Assembly: GCA_964036275.1 (NCBI GenBank)
Contig: OZ038433.1
Location: 18,606,257-18,670,256, forward strand
Source: Litoditis marina
Lineage: Eukaryota > Nematoda > Chromadorea > Rhabditida > Rhabditidae
Direction: 5' to 3'
Length of the DNA: 64,000 nucleotides
Shown here: in pieces, positions 12,127 through 26,252 of the stretch
How the letters are laid out: each line of letters begins with the position of its first letter
How positions within the stretch are numbered: the first letter of the stretch is position 1
The notes under the pieces: model-generated
The model's input: the letters and a program-made list of their open reading frames with translations, nothing else
Database searches by the model: none
What the model was told of the DNA's origin: nothing
Position numbers and translations under genes: made by a program

Positions 12127-12894
12127 CTAGACGCCTGCGGCGTCTAGCAGTTGTAAATCATATAGATCACTCGAAAATTTCATGAAAAATGATACCGAAT
12201 AGGCCTATATAGTGTTCCTTATAGTAAAAAAATTGATTCTTGTCAACGGCATGCCAAAGAGCTTCATTTGAGTACGAAGTCTGTCACCAAATTTTCCTGT
12301 AACGCGTGCTGTCAACGAATTTCGCGTAGTTGCGAGGTCTGCGAACGTGTGATGTTGAAGTTAACGCGTGTGCACTTACTGCTAAAATGTTTCCCGTTTT
12401 TGTATAGCCTGCCCACGTACTTCATTGAATTTAAAGCGTGCTAACTTACTGCTTAAATTTTAACGTTTTTTGGCATGCCAAAGAGCTTTATTTGAGTACA
12501 AAGCCTGTCACCAAATTTTCTTGTAACGCGTGCTGTCAACGAATTTCGCGTAGTTGCAAGGTCTGCGAACGTGTGATGTTGAAGTTAACGCGTGTGCACT
12601 TACTGCTGAAATGTTTCCCGTTTTCGTATAGCCTGCCCACGTATTTCATTGAATTTAAAGCGTGCTAACTTACTGCTTAAATTTTAACGTTTTTTGTAAA
12701 AACCTGCTCACGTATTTCGTTGAATTCAACACGGGACTTATTGTACATGCACAGCCTGACAATGTGTTATTCCCTTCAACAATATTTACTTAGTTGTAAG
12801 GCCTGCCAACGTATCAGATTTGTCACAATTGTCACGTAGTTTGTGTTTGTATATTGCTCTTCGTGCGACTGATATTGATTTGGCCCCAATGCAA

Positions 12895-13017
12895 GTTTGC
12901 TAATCAGACATCAACCTATGTATGCATTTCTCTTCATGTATGTTTTTTTCTCATTTAGCGCGCCTCGAGCGTATTAAATAAATAAATAAATAAATAAATG
13001 TTTTTCTACAATAACGT
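12895..13017 (+). mobile_element. Possible nested retroelement 3' tail
   Basis: A short non-repetitive stretch ending in five AAAT units, typical of the 3' tail of a LINE copy. It interrupts the minisatellite region of the Helitron-like element and has no counterpart in the second copy. Too little remains to assign a family. Confidence 0.35.
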
Positions 13018-13019
13018 CC

Positions 13020-13900
13020 ACGTAATTGTAAGGCCTACAAATATGTTCACGTAATTGTAAGACCTGCTAGCGTAGGTTGTCCTACAACAAATGTTGACGT
13101 AGTTGTAAAGCCTGTTAACGTATGTTGCTCTAAAATGTTCACGTAATTGTAAGGTCTGCTAACGTATGTTGGCCTGCAAAAATGTTTACGTAGTTGTAAG
13201 GCCTGCCTACGTATGCTGTTCTACAAAAACGTCTACGTAATTGTAGGACCTACAAATATGTTCATGTAGTTGTAAGGCCTGCCAAAGTATGTTGTCCTAA
13301 AAATGTAATTACGTAATTAAAATTGTAAGACCTGCTAACGTATGTTAGCCTGCAAAAGATGATCACGTAATTGTAAGGCCTGCCAACGTCTGTTAGCCTG
13401 CAAAATATGTTCACATAATTGTAAGGCCTGCCAAAGTGTGGTGTTCTGCACAAAATGTTTACGTAAGTGTAACGACTGCCAATGTATGTTAGCCTGCAGA
13501 AAATGTTCACGTTGTTGTAAGGCCTGCCAACGTATGTTAGCCTGCAGAAAGTGTTCACGTTATTGTAAGGCCTGCCAACGTATGTTAGTCTGCAGAAAGT
13601 GTTCACGTTATTGTAAGGCCTGCCAACGTATGTTAGCCTGCAGAAAGTGTTCACGTTATTGTAAGGCCTGCCAACGTCTGTTAGCCTGCAAAATATGTCC
13701 ACGTAATTGTAAGACCTGCCAACGTATGTTAGCCTGCAGAAAATGTTCACATTATTGAAAGGCCTGCCAGCGAATTTTGTTAATATTAACGCGTGCCAAT
13801 GGCCTGCCAAAGAAGTTCACGTATTTGTAAGACCTGCCAACGTATGTTAGCCTGCAGAAAATGTTCACGTTATTGTGGGGCCTGCCAGCGAGTTTTGTTG
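13020..13900. repeat. 48-bp minisatellite inside the Helitron-like element
   Basis: Units of the form AAGGCCTGCCAACGTATGTT AGCCTGCAGAAA GTTCACG recur every 48 bp (for example GGCCTGCC at 13521, 13569 and 13617), with looser 50-60 bp variants to the left. Because 48 is divisible by three, the array stays open on both strands and yields cysteine-rich 16-residue repeats in translation (13438-13758 plus, 13262-13810 minus). These are by-products of periodicity and not genes. Confidence 0.85.
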
Positions 13901-15170
13901 AAGTTAACACGTGCTAACTTACTGCTAGAATGTTTCACGTTTTTTGAGGCCTGCCCACGTCTTTCCTTAAACGTGCTTACTTACTCCTGAAATGTTTTAC
14001 GTATTGTAAGGCCTGCCAACGTACTTCGTTGAATTTAACACGTGCCAACTTACTGCTAAAATGTTTCACCTTTTTGTAAGGCCTGCCAACGTAGTTCGTT
14101 GAGGTAGTAAAACATGCGTTATCGTTACAAGCTGCCAAACATGGCTGACTATGATTTGTGTTTTACATAGCAAGGATGTGGTCGTTATTATAATTGCTAA
14201 TTACGCTGCCCCACAGTGCCTATGGCACAGAAAACGCCAGCTATGCACACCTTCATTTGGCTACGCGCTAAGTTTCACGATCTTGATGGACTCTTCATGT
14301 AGATAGTTTTATCAAACTTAACAGAGACATACATGATAAGTTTCTCTACCAGATAATGATTGATTTGTTGTGTTCAAGTTAAAACTGTTTGGTGCAGTCC
14401 GGCCTAAACAATAAGGTACTAACATTTTTCATATTGACTTACACAAGAAATGAGTATTATTTTCTTTTTCATAAGTGAGTTTTGAGTTACATGCCTTTCA
14501 TTTTATGGAAAAATGTTTAAAACTGACTGAACACGAGCATTTTTACTGAAAATTTGCGGCCTTTTTCGTGAAAAACAATTTGCTACGCACGACTCAGACA
14601 ACATAACGAAACTTTAATAACATTTTAGTAGAGAAGAAGTTTCAAGCAAGGTGATGAAACAAATTTTAACTGATAATGTCACAATTGGCATGAGTTATGA
14701 CTCAATTTACAGAGCGTGTAAAAATGGTGAAACGGGAAAATTTCGATACACGCTCAGTAACTTGAAAACTACAACGTTTTAGACTTCAAAAGTTTTTTCA
14801 TTTGAAAGCGAAGACCTTTTTACGTAGTAGTCTCTCGAATTATTTTGCTATTACAAATGTTCTAATACTATTTTTTATAATCAAACGGAGCTGTGATTAG
14901 CGCGTCAAATACCATGCTGACCTCGAAATCAAGTATAAATCTCTCACATGAAAATGTAATTATGATATTCGAATAGATCTGTCAACGTAGATACGAATCG
15001 AAAAAAAGTTTTCTGAAAAATATTAATTTTGAAGCATGTTTCGTTCATTTGTTGCGATTCGGGCGTGACAAAATTCAGGCGTGACACAATTCAAGCGTGA
15101 CACAATTCAAGCGTGACACAATTCAGGCGTGACACAATGTTGCTTACTGCATTGTATATAGGAGCGGGGA

Positions 15171-16204
15171 TTCATTTTATCGTGGTGGAATGAAAACCAT
15201 GATATAATGTACGATTATAAGCAAAATAGTGATTAGAATAGGTTGTCACCGGATATATGAGAGAAAATTAGCTTATTTTCGATCCAAAATCATGAAGCAT
15301 GTTTAGCTTTATAGTTTTATAATATAATGACAAGCAATTACGCAAGTGTTTCCCTACGTGAGAACTAAGAAAACAATGGTACTAATAATATAACTACCTG
15401 TGTACATATGTTTTTCTCTTTTCTAACATTCGAGCTGGAGAATTCGTCAGCTACAGACAGACGCTGGTGATGATAGCAACGAACAGACGACGAGGATCTG
15501 AAAGTAATAATTTGATTCACACCGCAACGGAGGAGTGAGAAGAACAGACATATATAGATTATTCGAAATATGATGAAATACCTCCCTTCATTCGAAGAAA
15601 ACGAACGAAATTACGAAGATTATGTATAAAAAAACATTGATAACCATGAGGAGAGAACTAGCTTGTTTCTATATCGGTTTTTAAGAGTATACCAACTCGT
15701 TATTATGCGAAATGAACGTTGAAACGTAAATTTTTCTCTATTTTCAGCTTTTCTTCAATTCAACTGTGAAATTAATCGCTGAAAGCTCATTTTATGCTAC
15801 AATAGCTAACACAGAGCTTGAATGAAGGTCCAGGAATGATTAGATTACAATTATTTTACAAAATAATGTTAATTGCATAATAAAAAACAGAAAATACAGC
15901 GAGTGTTCGAGATTTTGATTAGAGAGGCTGCCGCGCCGCGACCGCTCCGCTCTTGCTACAAAAGCACATAACTGCGCATCCAACTACGCTGGACCTTTGC
16001 CAGGTAGCTCGAGGCTCGGGCAGACGTGAGCGAAATTTCTAATGGGCGCAGCGCCCGTTTTTCTGCGCTTGAACTTGCCGTGTCCCTATTTTAAACTGCC
16101 TCACTTCAGTCTTATGCACTCATGCAGCTCGATTATATAACGATTGGTTCTTTTTATCACGTCAATACTATCGAGAATGTGTACATATTTTCGAACATGG
16201 AGGG
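15171..16204. other. Intergenic region
   Basis: No gene signal. A perfect 6-bp-stem hairpin GGGCGC-A-GCGCCC occurs near 16044-16056 in a locally GC-rich stretch (15950-16060), possibly another element end. Confidence 0.4.
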
Positions 16205-16462
16205 TTAAAGGGGGGCTGCATTGAATGCCGTGTCTGGCTATCGGCGTTAGCCGAAAAGGCACGAGAGTCAGAGAAGTGCTCGCAATCAATACTCATTCAT
16301 TCCAAATTCCAAATCATCCATGCGTCTCTGACCCTAAGCAGAAAAGTTAGTGAAATTTTGAAAACAGAACTTTGAACTGGACATTCTAGTAAGAAAAGTA
16401 CATATATCGAATTCTCTCAGTTCGATCTTTTATTTGAAAATTCATTGCAGCCCCCCCTTTAA
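16205..16462. mobile_element. TTAA-flanked MITE, copy 1
   Basis: About 258 bp with terminal inverted repeats: TTAAAGGGGGGCTGCATTGA at the left, the inverse ending CCCCCCCTTTAA at the right. TTAA at both ends suggests a piggyBac-type target. A second copy is at 40395-40643. It lies just past the poly(A) signal of the UDP-glucuronosyltransferase gene. Confidence 0.8.
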
Positions 16463-16492
16463 CCAAAGATACATTGATCGGATTTATTTATA

Positions 16493-16498
16493 CACAAA
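16493..16498 (-). terminator. Poly(A) signal of the UGT gene
   Basis: AATAAA on the minus strand, 26 bases beyond the stop codon at 16524. The canonical hexamer and its distance fit a short nematode 3' UTR. Confidence 0.65.
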
Positions 16499-16523
16499 AT
16501 AATAATTTGAGTGGAAAATTAAA

Positions 16524-19500
16524 TTAACTTGAGAGTGCATACGAAAGAACAAAACAGACAGAAATGAGTTCAATATAGCCGAAGGACCGCCAGGACAGCC
16601 ATCGACCTTTGATCGCAAAGTATTTCTTGGAGTCGTTTTGTAGTTTGATCACTCGATTCGTCCAATGCACACCGAGATCTCGCGAATCGATAATATTGTC
16701 AATGAAGCTGGACCGGAACTGAAAATTCAAAATTGAAATTAGAATTTTGACCAAATAACAGAGCAATTTGGGCTATGTATTTTCACTGAAATTGTTTTTT
16801 AATATTTTCATGCACTCTAAACGTGTTGCACAAGACATAACATTGAAATGAACGTCATCAGCTCAGATTTAGTTGCATTCTCGTAATTTCGAGAAAAGCA
16901 AATTATCACTATGAAATGTATAGGGGCTGACCAAGTTTGAGATGGTTCGATCTACAAACACATCAGATGTTTTGAATCATCTTCAATTCAGGCCGGGCTC
17001 AAACTACATACACAGCAGAATTTTTCCGACTCTCATAAGTTTTCTTTTTTTTCTTCATACACAGCAGAATTTTTTCCGACTCTCATAAGTTTTTCGTTCA
17101 AACCAAATCGAACTACACACACAGCAGTTCTCTCTGTGCATCTGCTCAAGAATGGGATAATACTCACCTTTCTTGCGTTCGTTTTCCCGTTTCCCTCCAG
17201 CGCTCGTCGCATCTTAGTAGATAACTCTTCAACAGTTATGTTCTGAGATACAGAGAACTTTTAAAACCAAATATAAGTTAATGAGACATTTGCACTTTCA
17301 CACGTTAATTATCACGTATACAGGTATCGTTCACGTTATCACGTAATATGACTTTGAACTCACGTAGCTTTTTCTTATAGACTTGAAAAATGGGTCTTTA
17401 GTTCGATTCAAAAAGGGGTTCAAAACCGATTTATGCAACTTTTATAATTGCCAATTCTCCTGTAAACAACCAACCTTTTCGTAAACATGCAAATTTAACA
17501 ATTGCCAACCTTTTTGTATACAGCTTCCGCGATTCCCATCTTCATTGCGTAAAGTGCGTTTTTGATTTGATCGGCGAAAAAAGGCAGAAACAACATGGGA
17601 GCACCACCGCACACACCTTCCTTCAGACTGGAAATTTAATGTTTTACAAGATAATTGATATAATACATTATATTTATAATATTTTATTGTCGAATTAATA
17701 AATTATTCAACTCCATGCGAACAATAGTTTGGTCGGTTGTAATTGAACTTTCAAACATTCTATTCGAGGAGTTGTCAATAGAAGAGTATCACAGAAAACA
17801 TTTCGTTTCGTGCTATGAACGGTAAAAAGAATCCTATATCAGAGACTTGTGAACTTTTCGACAGCTATCAAAAATCAATTATCGGAAAAATAACAAAAAC
17901 TAAACTGTATCTGTATCTATATAAATAATAATAATAATAATAATAATAATGATAACAACTACCTTTTGAGTCCTCCGTGGGTGAAGAACAGAACAGTCTT
18001 CGGATGAGAAAGAATATCATTCTGTGGTGCCCATTTCGAAAACCGAACATGAGAGGAAAGATTGAGCTGAATTGAAACATTCTGATAAAATGAAAACTTC
18101 TAAGACTGCGTGAGATTTGTGTGTTTCACATGTAGTTTGTGTGGACGTACACGCAAACTGACCGTGTGAGTATTCAATTCAATATAATGTACACTTTTCT
18201 CAACTTTTTCACCATTTTCAACCATGCTTTCTGTTTTAGTTGATGACAAAAAAGATTTCACGCATAAACCAAAATGTGGTTGCAAACATTGAACTCATTT
18301 TCTTGAAATCATTTTATAAACCAAAATACGAGGAATACCAACCAACCTTCGGCCCGGTATAGCTCCAAATGACGCGGTAGTCGGTCAGGTTGTTCAGTAC
18401 TGTCGCGAACGTGTCAATCACCTGAAGCACTTTGTCCAGTTCATCTCTATAAATAACAATACCGTAGATTGCAAGTTTCGATCGAAAAAACACGGGATCA
18501 AACTACAAAAACAATGGGATAGGGCAAATCACTGTTACATAGAGTTTTCAGAAGTAAGCTGAGAAAGTTGAAGTCAGCGATAGAAAACATTGAAAACTGC
18601 GAATGTGTACTGTAGGACTCTCAGTAGGAATAGTGTGGACTATACCCCGGGTGGCGCTGAATTCCAGTTTACAATTGAGCCAAAGGCCACGTAAATGGTC
18701 CCCTTCGATTGAGGATCCTCCACGAAAGAGAGAAGTCGCGAAGGCAGGGGACGTGCGGCTGCAGTGATAGAGTTGTGTTTTGTAAGAAAGAAGTTATACA
18801 CTCTCAGAAAACTCGTCATTTTCTCGAAAGATGGTATATTCTGGGATGATTTCACGTAGTTTGATCTCCGTAAGTTTGGTATCGAGCTTGCAATGCGATG
18901 CAGTTGTTGCAGCTCAGTTGTGTCTTCTTGCCAGTGTCATCCTCACGTTCGAGCACTCCAAGCATCGCTTTACTATGGGGGGGGACTTTGTCAGTTGGTC
19001 ACAACGGCTGCGTTTGTAGTTTGAACTTGGCTTCTAACTCGCAAGGTCTGCGCATCAAACTACAAGTTAGATAGGTGATTACCTTCACAGTGTTCTCCGA
19101 CATAAACGAGGTCCGTGGAGCGGGGAGTGGCCGACCCGTATCTAGATGGGTAGTCGATGAACGACACCGTTGATTCCTAAAATGATCTCATTTTTCGTAT
19201 AGTAATAATATAGTCTGTATCAACTGATTTTCACACTTAGGATTTAGAAAAATCGTAAAAGTGAGAAACAGTTTCTAGAAAAAACGGTTATGCTTTCAAG
19301 GAAGAAAACTCACGTCAAACAGTTTGTAGATGGACGATTCTACTCCCAGTAGCTCTCCGGCTTCAACGACCCACGCGTTGGCGGGAAAACCAAGTACGTA
19401 CTGCAACATGAACAATTACAATTGAATAGAGCTACGTGTTAAGTTAATTAGAGAAAATTTAACTGAGAAAATGAATACCATTTGTCGACGAAGTTCACCT

Positions 19501-20831
19501 ATTGAATGAATTTGGGGTTGAACCGTGTTGGGCTCTACACCTCTACGTTTTCTGCAATACATACTCAGAATTCGTGTAATTCAGTATTAATATGTTTTTT
19601 GTTCTCAGTTCCATGCTACATTTGCTGCTTGAACGAGTACGGGCCAAGGTTCGGAGTGCTAAGAAACTTTATTAGCATTAAAATTAAAATGAATTCCGCA
19701 CGATTTTCTATGCGATACTGGATTTTCTCATTGATTATCACTCCGAACTCTGTTACACGTTCAAATTAAAAGATTAATTCCGGTACAAACGGATCCGTGA
19801 TGCGGAAAATGTTGGTCAACTGACAGCTCAAACTACAGTTAGAATTCGGTTACAATTCGGATTCGGTTACCTTCTTGTATTCAAAACTTGTGCTTAGCCA
19901 ACGACAGTAGAGTTCAATTTATTCAAGTATAGGTTTGCAAAAAACTGATAGAGAATGAGTTTCACCTATCCCTCAAGCTTACGTTGGTTTCACATATTTC
20001 ACAACGACCTGCTCAAGAATTGTGTCCCAAACAGTTAGAAGACGTCCCCCAAAGTTCTGTTCTTCGTAGTTGAACATACCGTATCCTTTGGTATAGTAAC
20101 TGAAAATAGAGGGTTAAATGAAAAGCGAAAAGGTGAGAAAGTTTTACAGAGTGAGTTGACATTTTGTGTCATCTTACATGTGGTTAAATGTGAATTTCCG
20201 TCCAATTTCGCCCCTAAGTCTAATATTGGACGGGAATTCGCTATCTTGGTTAGTGGGGCTGCACTTATAGGGATGCGAAGTTGTGAATCATGTTAGAGAG
20301 TCCACGTTCGCTCGTAAGAGAGTTGGTTTGATACAATACTTTTCCTAGAGTTTGGTGACACAGAAGTTTTATGATTTTAACGCAATGCTCTACCGTCTGT
20401 GTTGCTAGCGCACATTACAAACAAATTGAAAAGTTGGTATAATTTTTATTATGGAATTATTAGACACGACAAAAAGTAACAAATGTTAAACCGCTGTGAA
20501 GTAGTGTATTCTATTAGTAAATGAAATTTTCGTGTACCAGTTCAAGAAACCTCAACTATCATGTCGTTTCATTGGGTGTTCGCGAATTCTGATGTGTTTA
20601 ACGCGTTTCGCGCGCTTGAACAATTAACTAGTAATTTTGGTAGAGAAATCAAAATTGAGCTTTTCACGTTTTCACTTTCAATTGAACCTACTTTGGATAG
20701 GTGACCGGGTTTCGGCCGAGGCCTCTCTTCATACTGAAGGATGCGAACAAATCTGGAAGGGACTGTTGGGTTAGTGAGAGAACCGAAGAGAGATGAGATA
20801 GAGAGAGAGAGGAGAGAGATAGAGAGGACAG

Positions 20832-20892
<61 letters not shown>

Positions 20893-23800
20893 AAAAAATT
20901 CCGACCCACCGGTGGTACAGAATATGGCCAGTTTCGTGCCGAACTTTTCCTTCAACTTCATCGCGAGCGCCGTTTGACCAGAAGCATACAATTCGTCCGC
21001 AATAACCAGGTCAAATTTCGTGTTCAGCACATTTTGAAACGTTTCTGCAATATAAATGTTTTATATTATATTCTAATATAAATATAAATATATGGGTTTG
21101 ATGATATAAACATATGTTTTATTGGTTCAACAAATATATGGGTGTATTCTGTATTCTGTGAGCAGTTGTGCACGCAAATAGTGTGTTCAGCGGTGGCGAG
21201 CATACTATTTTTCGAATTTCGAGTTTTTTCAGGTTTTCTAATTTTCATTCTTTTGGAAAACTATAGTCAGTGCGGGTGAAAAAAGTCGTGTTTGTTTTTT
21301 GAGTACAGTGTGCCACAGTACCTTTACCAGTTTCTCAGAAAATAGTACCAGACTACAAAGTACTAAGTACGTGAACTTCTAATGTTGTAGCAAAGCAATC
21401 AATATCACGAGGAGTTGGTGGAACATTGCTCAAGAGGTATCTCATGAGATTTTTCAGGTATTGCTATAGTCTGTTTCATTCCTACTGAGACTCCTACAGT
21501 AAGGTTACGAAACATCCAGCTTGTTTCAGTGACGGGATCTATCTCAAAATTGTAATCTGATCACCTATCACAAGAAGTGTTCGAACTCTCTCTCACTTGA
21601 TAAAGTTGAAGTTTCATTGAAAAACTACAATTGGGGCATTGGAGAATTTGAAAGTGTACTGTAGGAGTCTGAGAAGGAATGATGTTGACTACACCGCGTC
21701 AGGTATGGAGCAAAGTAAAGTAACGGAAATCAGTCGTGCCACAACATCAGATTGCACAACATTATTCTCACTCTACATTACTACATTTTTATATCATTAC
21801 ATTATGCTTACTCTACATTGTTACATATTTCTTTCCATAACTTTATTCTCGTCATTCCTACCATCATTGACCAAGTGAGTGATGTACTCCAGTCCGATTA
21901 TATATGGTACTTCGAAGAAAAGTGGTTCCATCTCGTCCTCCCAGAACAATCTTTCGGTCAGATCTTGGTCTTGAGTGTAGGCGTGCGCTGAAAATGTACA
22001 ATTTCCTGTTTTTTTCTTCTGAACAGAATGAAAAAGTTCCCAAAAACTGGGAAGAGTAACTAGAGAAAACAAATTGTGTACTAGGCAAATGATTTTTATG
22101 ATTCTAACGAATTGTTTTCTAGGTTATCAAGCTTTTCAATCATTTCACTGCAGAGTACGTATGCTAGAAGATCCCGGTACCCACATCCCATCCTGCGTCT
22201 CTTGCTCTGCCTCACTATTTCTCGCCTCTTGCATCCCGGCGGGATGTAAGAGCGAAGAAATAGCGTGTGTTTGAGGAGACGCAGGATGGGATGAAGGTGG
22301 CGGGATGATCTTCTAGCACACGTACTCAGGGCTCGTTTGAAAAAAAAACAAGTCCATTCGAAGTACGATGGCTATCCATCTGTGTTAGGATTTTATTGGT
22401 TTTCTGGCCAGAACTTGTTATTGTTCACTGTTTTATGATAATAATGTTAATCCCCTGCAAATCGATACACAATCGAAACAAGTTTCAAGATATACGGAAT
22501 ATACTGAGTCTCCAAAGGGATGGAAGCACAATTCTTCCATATATTGAGTTCAAACTACAACTACGATCTGTTCACACTCTATAGAGATTGAGGAGTATGC
22601 ATAGGAACTATAGGGAGCCTATAGAAATCTGCCATTGGCATTCTGGTTGGATTGATCGGAAAAGTTCGACAACCGAGTGAATCGTACATCGTTTCAGTCT
22701 GTTCGTTCTTCTTTGTACGTTTGTTCGGACTTCTTGCGGTACTCAAAGATGTGTCTTTCAAAATTCCATGAAGTATCACATGACATTTCAACTACCCCCG
22801 GTTTTTAGCCAAATTATTCGCATGAACAATAGTTATACCAGTCGCAACAATAAGATGTTCTTCTTATTATTACACAGTGATGGATTGCGCGATTCCAGTA
22901 TCAGCTGAGTTCGAGACATTATGCCCAGAAAACATGTATGAAAACATGGGAATTGTGAACCGAATGATGGGTTGAATCTCGGTTATAGAACTTTCGTAAG
23001 ATAATGTGATAGGTTATCTCCATTACGATTAATCTTATAATGAGTGAACTCAGTTTTCTATGAAAAACATAAAGGTGAAACTCAGAAAATTGAAAAAGTA
23101 AGGTAATTCATGATTGAAATTCACGGAATTGCCGAAAGGTATTGGACAAAGTTCATTTTCAGCTTCTAGTTTTTGTTTTCACCGGAATCTCAAAATTTAA
23201 CTTCATAGATAGTATTTATTACTTTTAATTCATTTAATAATTTATTTATTAACTTCATCCTAATTAACTCGATTTCATTTAACCTATTTTTGCTTATTTA
23301 AATACATACCAGGTAGCACACTTTCCAGAGTGTGAATTTTTGTTCCCATTTTGCCGATACTTTGGGAGACCATACTGTACATGGTTACATTGTGACCGCG
23401 GTCTACCAATCTGAAATGTTTACATTAAAATAATAAAAAATATGTTTTGAGCCGAGTTGAATGTTTCCCAGATGGTATAGTTCGTTCCATTCCCACTGAG
23501 ACCCATTGGTATCGTGCCAAGATTTTTGTATGACATTTCTTAGAGAAATATGAGTGTTCTGGAGACATTTTCTCGTTTTGTCTGCTCATGAAACTGAACT
23601 GTATGCTCTATTTTCATTCTTCAAAAACTAAACTTGATAGTTATCTTGCTATCTAATGCAGAATTCTTCAATCCATTTCCCTATTTGTATTATTCATATC
23701 TCTTGATGTGAAACATTGTAACTTGTTATGCATTCAGTATTGTGCTTTTAATTTTTACAGCAGCCGTCAACGCATGATTCCATCTCATTTCGTTCATATC

Positions 23801-24201
23801 ATATGTTCTTGTAGTCGTTGCCAACGGAAGGGAGGGAGGGTACTGTCTATCGCCCTTTCCGCTGTGTACGCACACATGGCTTCGATTCCAAAACTTGCCT
23901 GTTATGTGCTCCAATAGCGCAGTGGTTAGCGCTTTGCTACGAATGTTTTGCTCGCAGGTTCGATTTCGGCGGGAGAAAGAAATTCATAAATTTGGCACTC
24001 ACTATAGGTCACTTTAAACACCAATCGGTCTATGTTAGTGTTTTAAAATAGCGTATGAATCTACTTCTCATCATCGAAAATTGGTGGGGGAAGGGTTTTG
24101 CAACGGAATTCCCCGGTCATGTGAACATCGGTCAATTCGACATTGTAAGGACCTTTCCACGAATGAGGAACGGCTCAGGTTGAAGTGATACGAACTGGGA
24201 G

Positions 24202-24296
<95 letters not shown>

Positions 24297-26202
24297 TTAC
24301 GTCTCGCCTCTACACCAAACCAATCAATGAATCATGTAAACATTGATAGGTTTCCATGACTAATATTAGGGGGCCAGTTCTTTATCTGACCAATTTTGTG
24401 TAAACTTCTATGTAGGTCAGAACATTAGAACATGCTGGTTACCGTACAAACTAACTTCAAGAATTGATGAACTCGTCACATTCTGCGTTCATCATGTTCT
24501 CTCAGCTGAGGTTATTCGGGATACGCGGCGAGTCAGATCTAAGCCCATTCTTCGTGATCTACCACTATGGTGAGTGCCAAATTCATAAATTTCTATCTCT
24601 CGCCGGCATCGAACCTGCGCGCAAAAGTTTCGTAGCAGGGCGCTAACCCCTTCGCCATTAGAGAACGTAACCGGCAAGCTTTGGAATGAAACAGATGTGT
24701 GCGTACACAGCGGGAAATGAGATATACAGTACCCTCTTGCCTTTCCGTTGGCAACGAATATACTTTGAGATTACTGTGAGTGTTCGAAAGAAATATGGTA
24801 GTCTAACTGAATTTAATTGGAACAGTGATAAATTGAATTAGTTCTAGTTTTTTTCTCGCCCAAATCTCACCATGGAACATACTCGGATAATTCTGTGTCA
24901 CGGCCCCCGCCGACTGGAAATCTCAGTCGGCGGCGGCCGTGACAAATGATTAAAAACAACGGTTTTGCTTGTTGCGCACCATGGTGCCCGGTGTTTACAT
25001 CGTGCGGTTGGCTTCGTGGAGTGACTTAACGGTTTTCGAAAAATATTGATCGCCTCAGATAGGTGGTAGGACTTGATTCTTGATTTTCATCTAAATTGAT
25101 TCGCATTCAATCTTTTATCGGTGTTTTATACGTGACCAGTCCCGTCAATTTTCATGATTATGCGATAAAAGTACAGTGACACATGAGGAACTGAACACTT
25201 GCTGTTTTTCTGCTACAGATAAAGCTCCAGCTATAACTTCAGATAAGAGATGTATATGTATGCTTAAAGGAATCGTTTCTCTTCAGTTCGAAGATTCGAG
25301 TTGTTCAATCAATCTTGTAGACACCAAAATACAACAAAATACAAATAAAAACGGAATTCACACCGCCTGCGAACGGTCTAGAAACGCATCACACGACTGT
25401 ACAGTAATTTGAACTTTTTCTCAGCTTTGTCTGCAAAGTTTTCGTGTTGGGACACTGTATTTCACGGCCAATTCTACAACTAACCGGGTTTTCAGGTAAC
25501 CTAACCCTTTTTCGGTAACCTTTTTTTCAGGTTACCTTAGTAGGTAACCTGGAAGTAACCTAAAACTAAAATCCGGTTACCGGTGAAACTAACGGTAATA
25601 ACCACATTTTGCGTTAGAAAAACAGGTAACCGGTTTTTTTTATTTTAGGTTACTATCCGGTTACCTACTGAGGTAACCTGAAAAATAGATTACCAAAAAA
25701 GGGTTAGGTTACCTGAAAACCCGGTTACATATAGAATTCACCGTATTCCACTGCATTTTTTGTGATCCGGGCCCTAACTATCTTCGAGCGAGCGGTTCCG
25801 TAGTTCGCTAAAGTTGTATACTGTAAGTCAACTGCACAGTCACGTGAAACATGCTAACTGCAGAACTCAGAAACGTGCAATTACAAAGTGCACGATTCCT
25901 CATTAGAATTCTAGCTTTACGTGACAATCAAATTAGCTTCTAGTACAATTAAAAGTGACCGCAATTGTGTCTGAATGACAGTACTAAGTTTAAATATGTA
26001 ATTCGATAAAGATCAAACTACTCACCTCTCCGCCATGTACATCATGGTTCTCGCATGACTTTTCGAATGCCAGGTGTTCGCAAAGAGAATGTTAGACGAA
26101 TGCGAGAGAGCACACAGAAACAGGAGGGCGCAGACTTCACGAATCTGAAATACAACTTGGTAAGCCACGGAGACAATCTCTCTATCGCTCTATCTCTCTC
26201 TC

Positions 26203-26252
<50 letters not shown>

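Larger units (their letters stand above)
12127..15170 (-). mobile_element. Non-autonomous Helitron-like element, copy A
   Basis: Read on the minus strand the element begins TCCCCGC (15170 downward) after a host A, and ends with a hairpin CTAGACGCC-GCA-GGCGTCTAG whose last four bases CTAG (12130-12127) are followed by host T. TC start, 3' hairpin, CTRR end and insertion between A and T are the defining Helitron features. The second copy at 57877-59683 has the same ends. The interior has a 48-bp minisatellite (about 13020-13900) and a probable nested retroelement tail near 12870-13017. No Rep/helicase ORF is present, so it is non-autonomous. Confidence 0.75.

Noticed and set aside
13438..13758. 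Cys-rich repeat protein (plus) and Tyr/Asn-rich repeat protein (minus)
   Set aside because: Both follow from the 48-bp minisatellite inside a Helitron-like element.
20692..20768. Longer version of the UGT exon using acceptor CCCAACAG
   Set aside because: It gives a frame that conflicts with the family; the inner acceptor CCTTCCAG joins in phase and restores the UGT pattern.
20569..21030. Long Ser-Leu ORF through a CT tract as a single protein
   Set aside because: The CT tract is an intron of the UGT; exon boundaries at 20752 and 20910 remove it.
23910..23985. Functional tRNA gene
   Set aside because: A and B boxes are present, but acceptor and anticodon stems do not form and the sequence recurs five times inside a longer repeat; called SINE-like instead.
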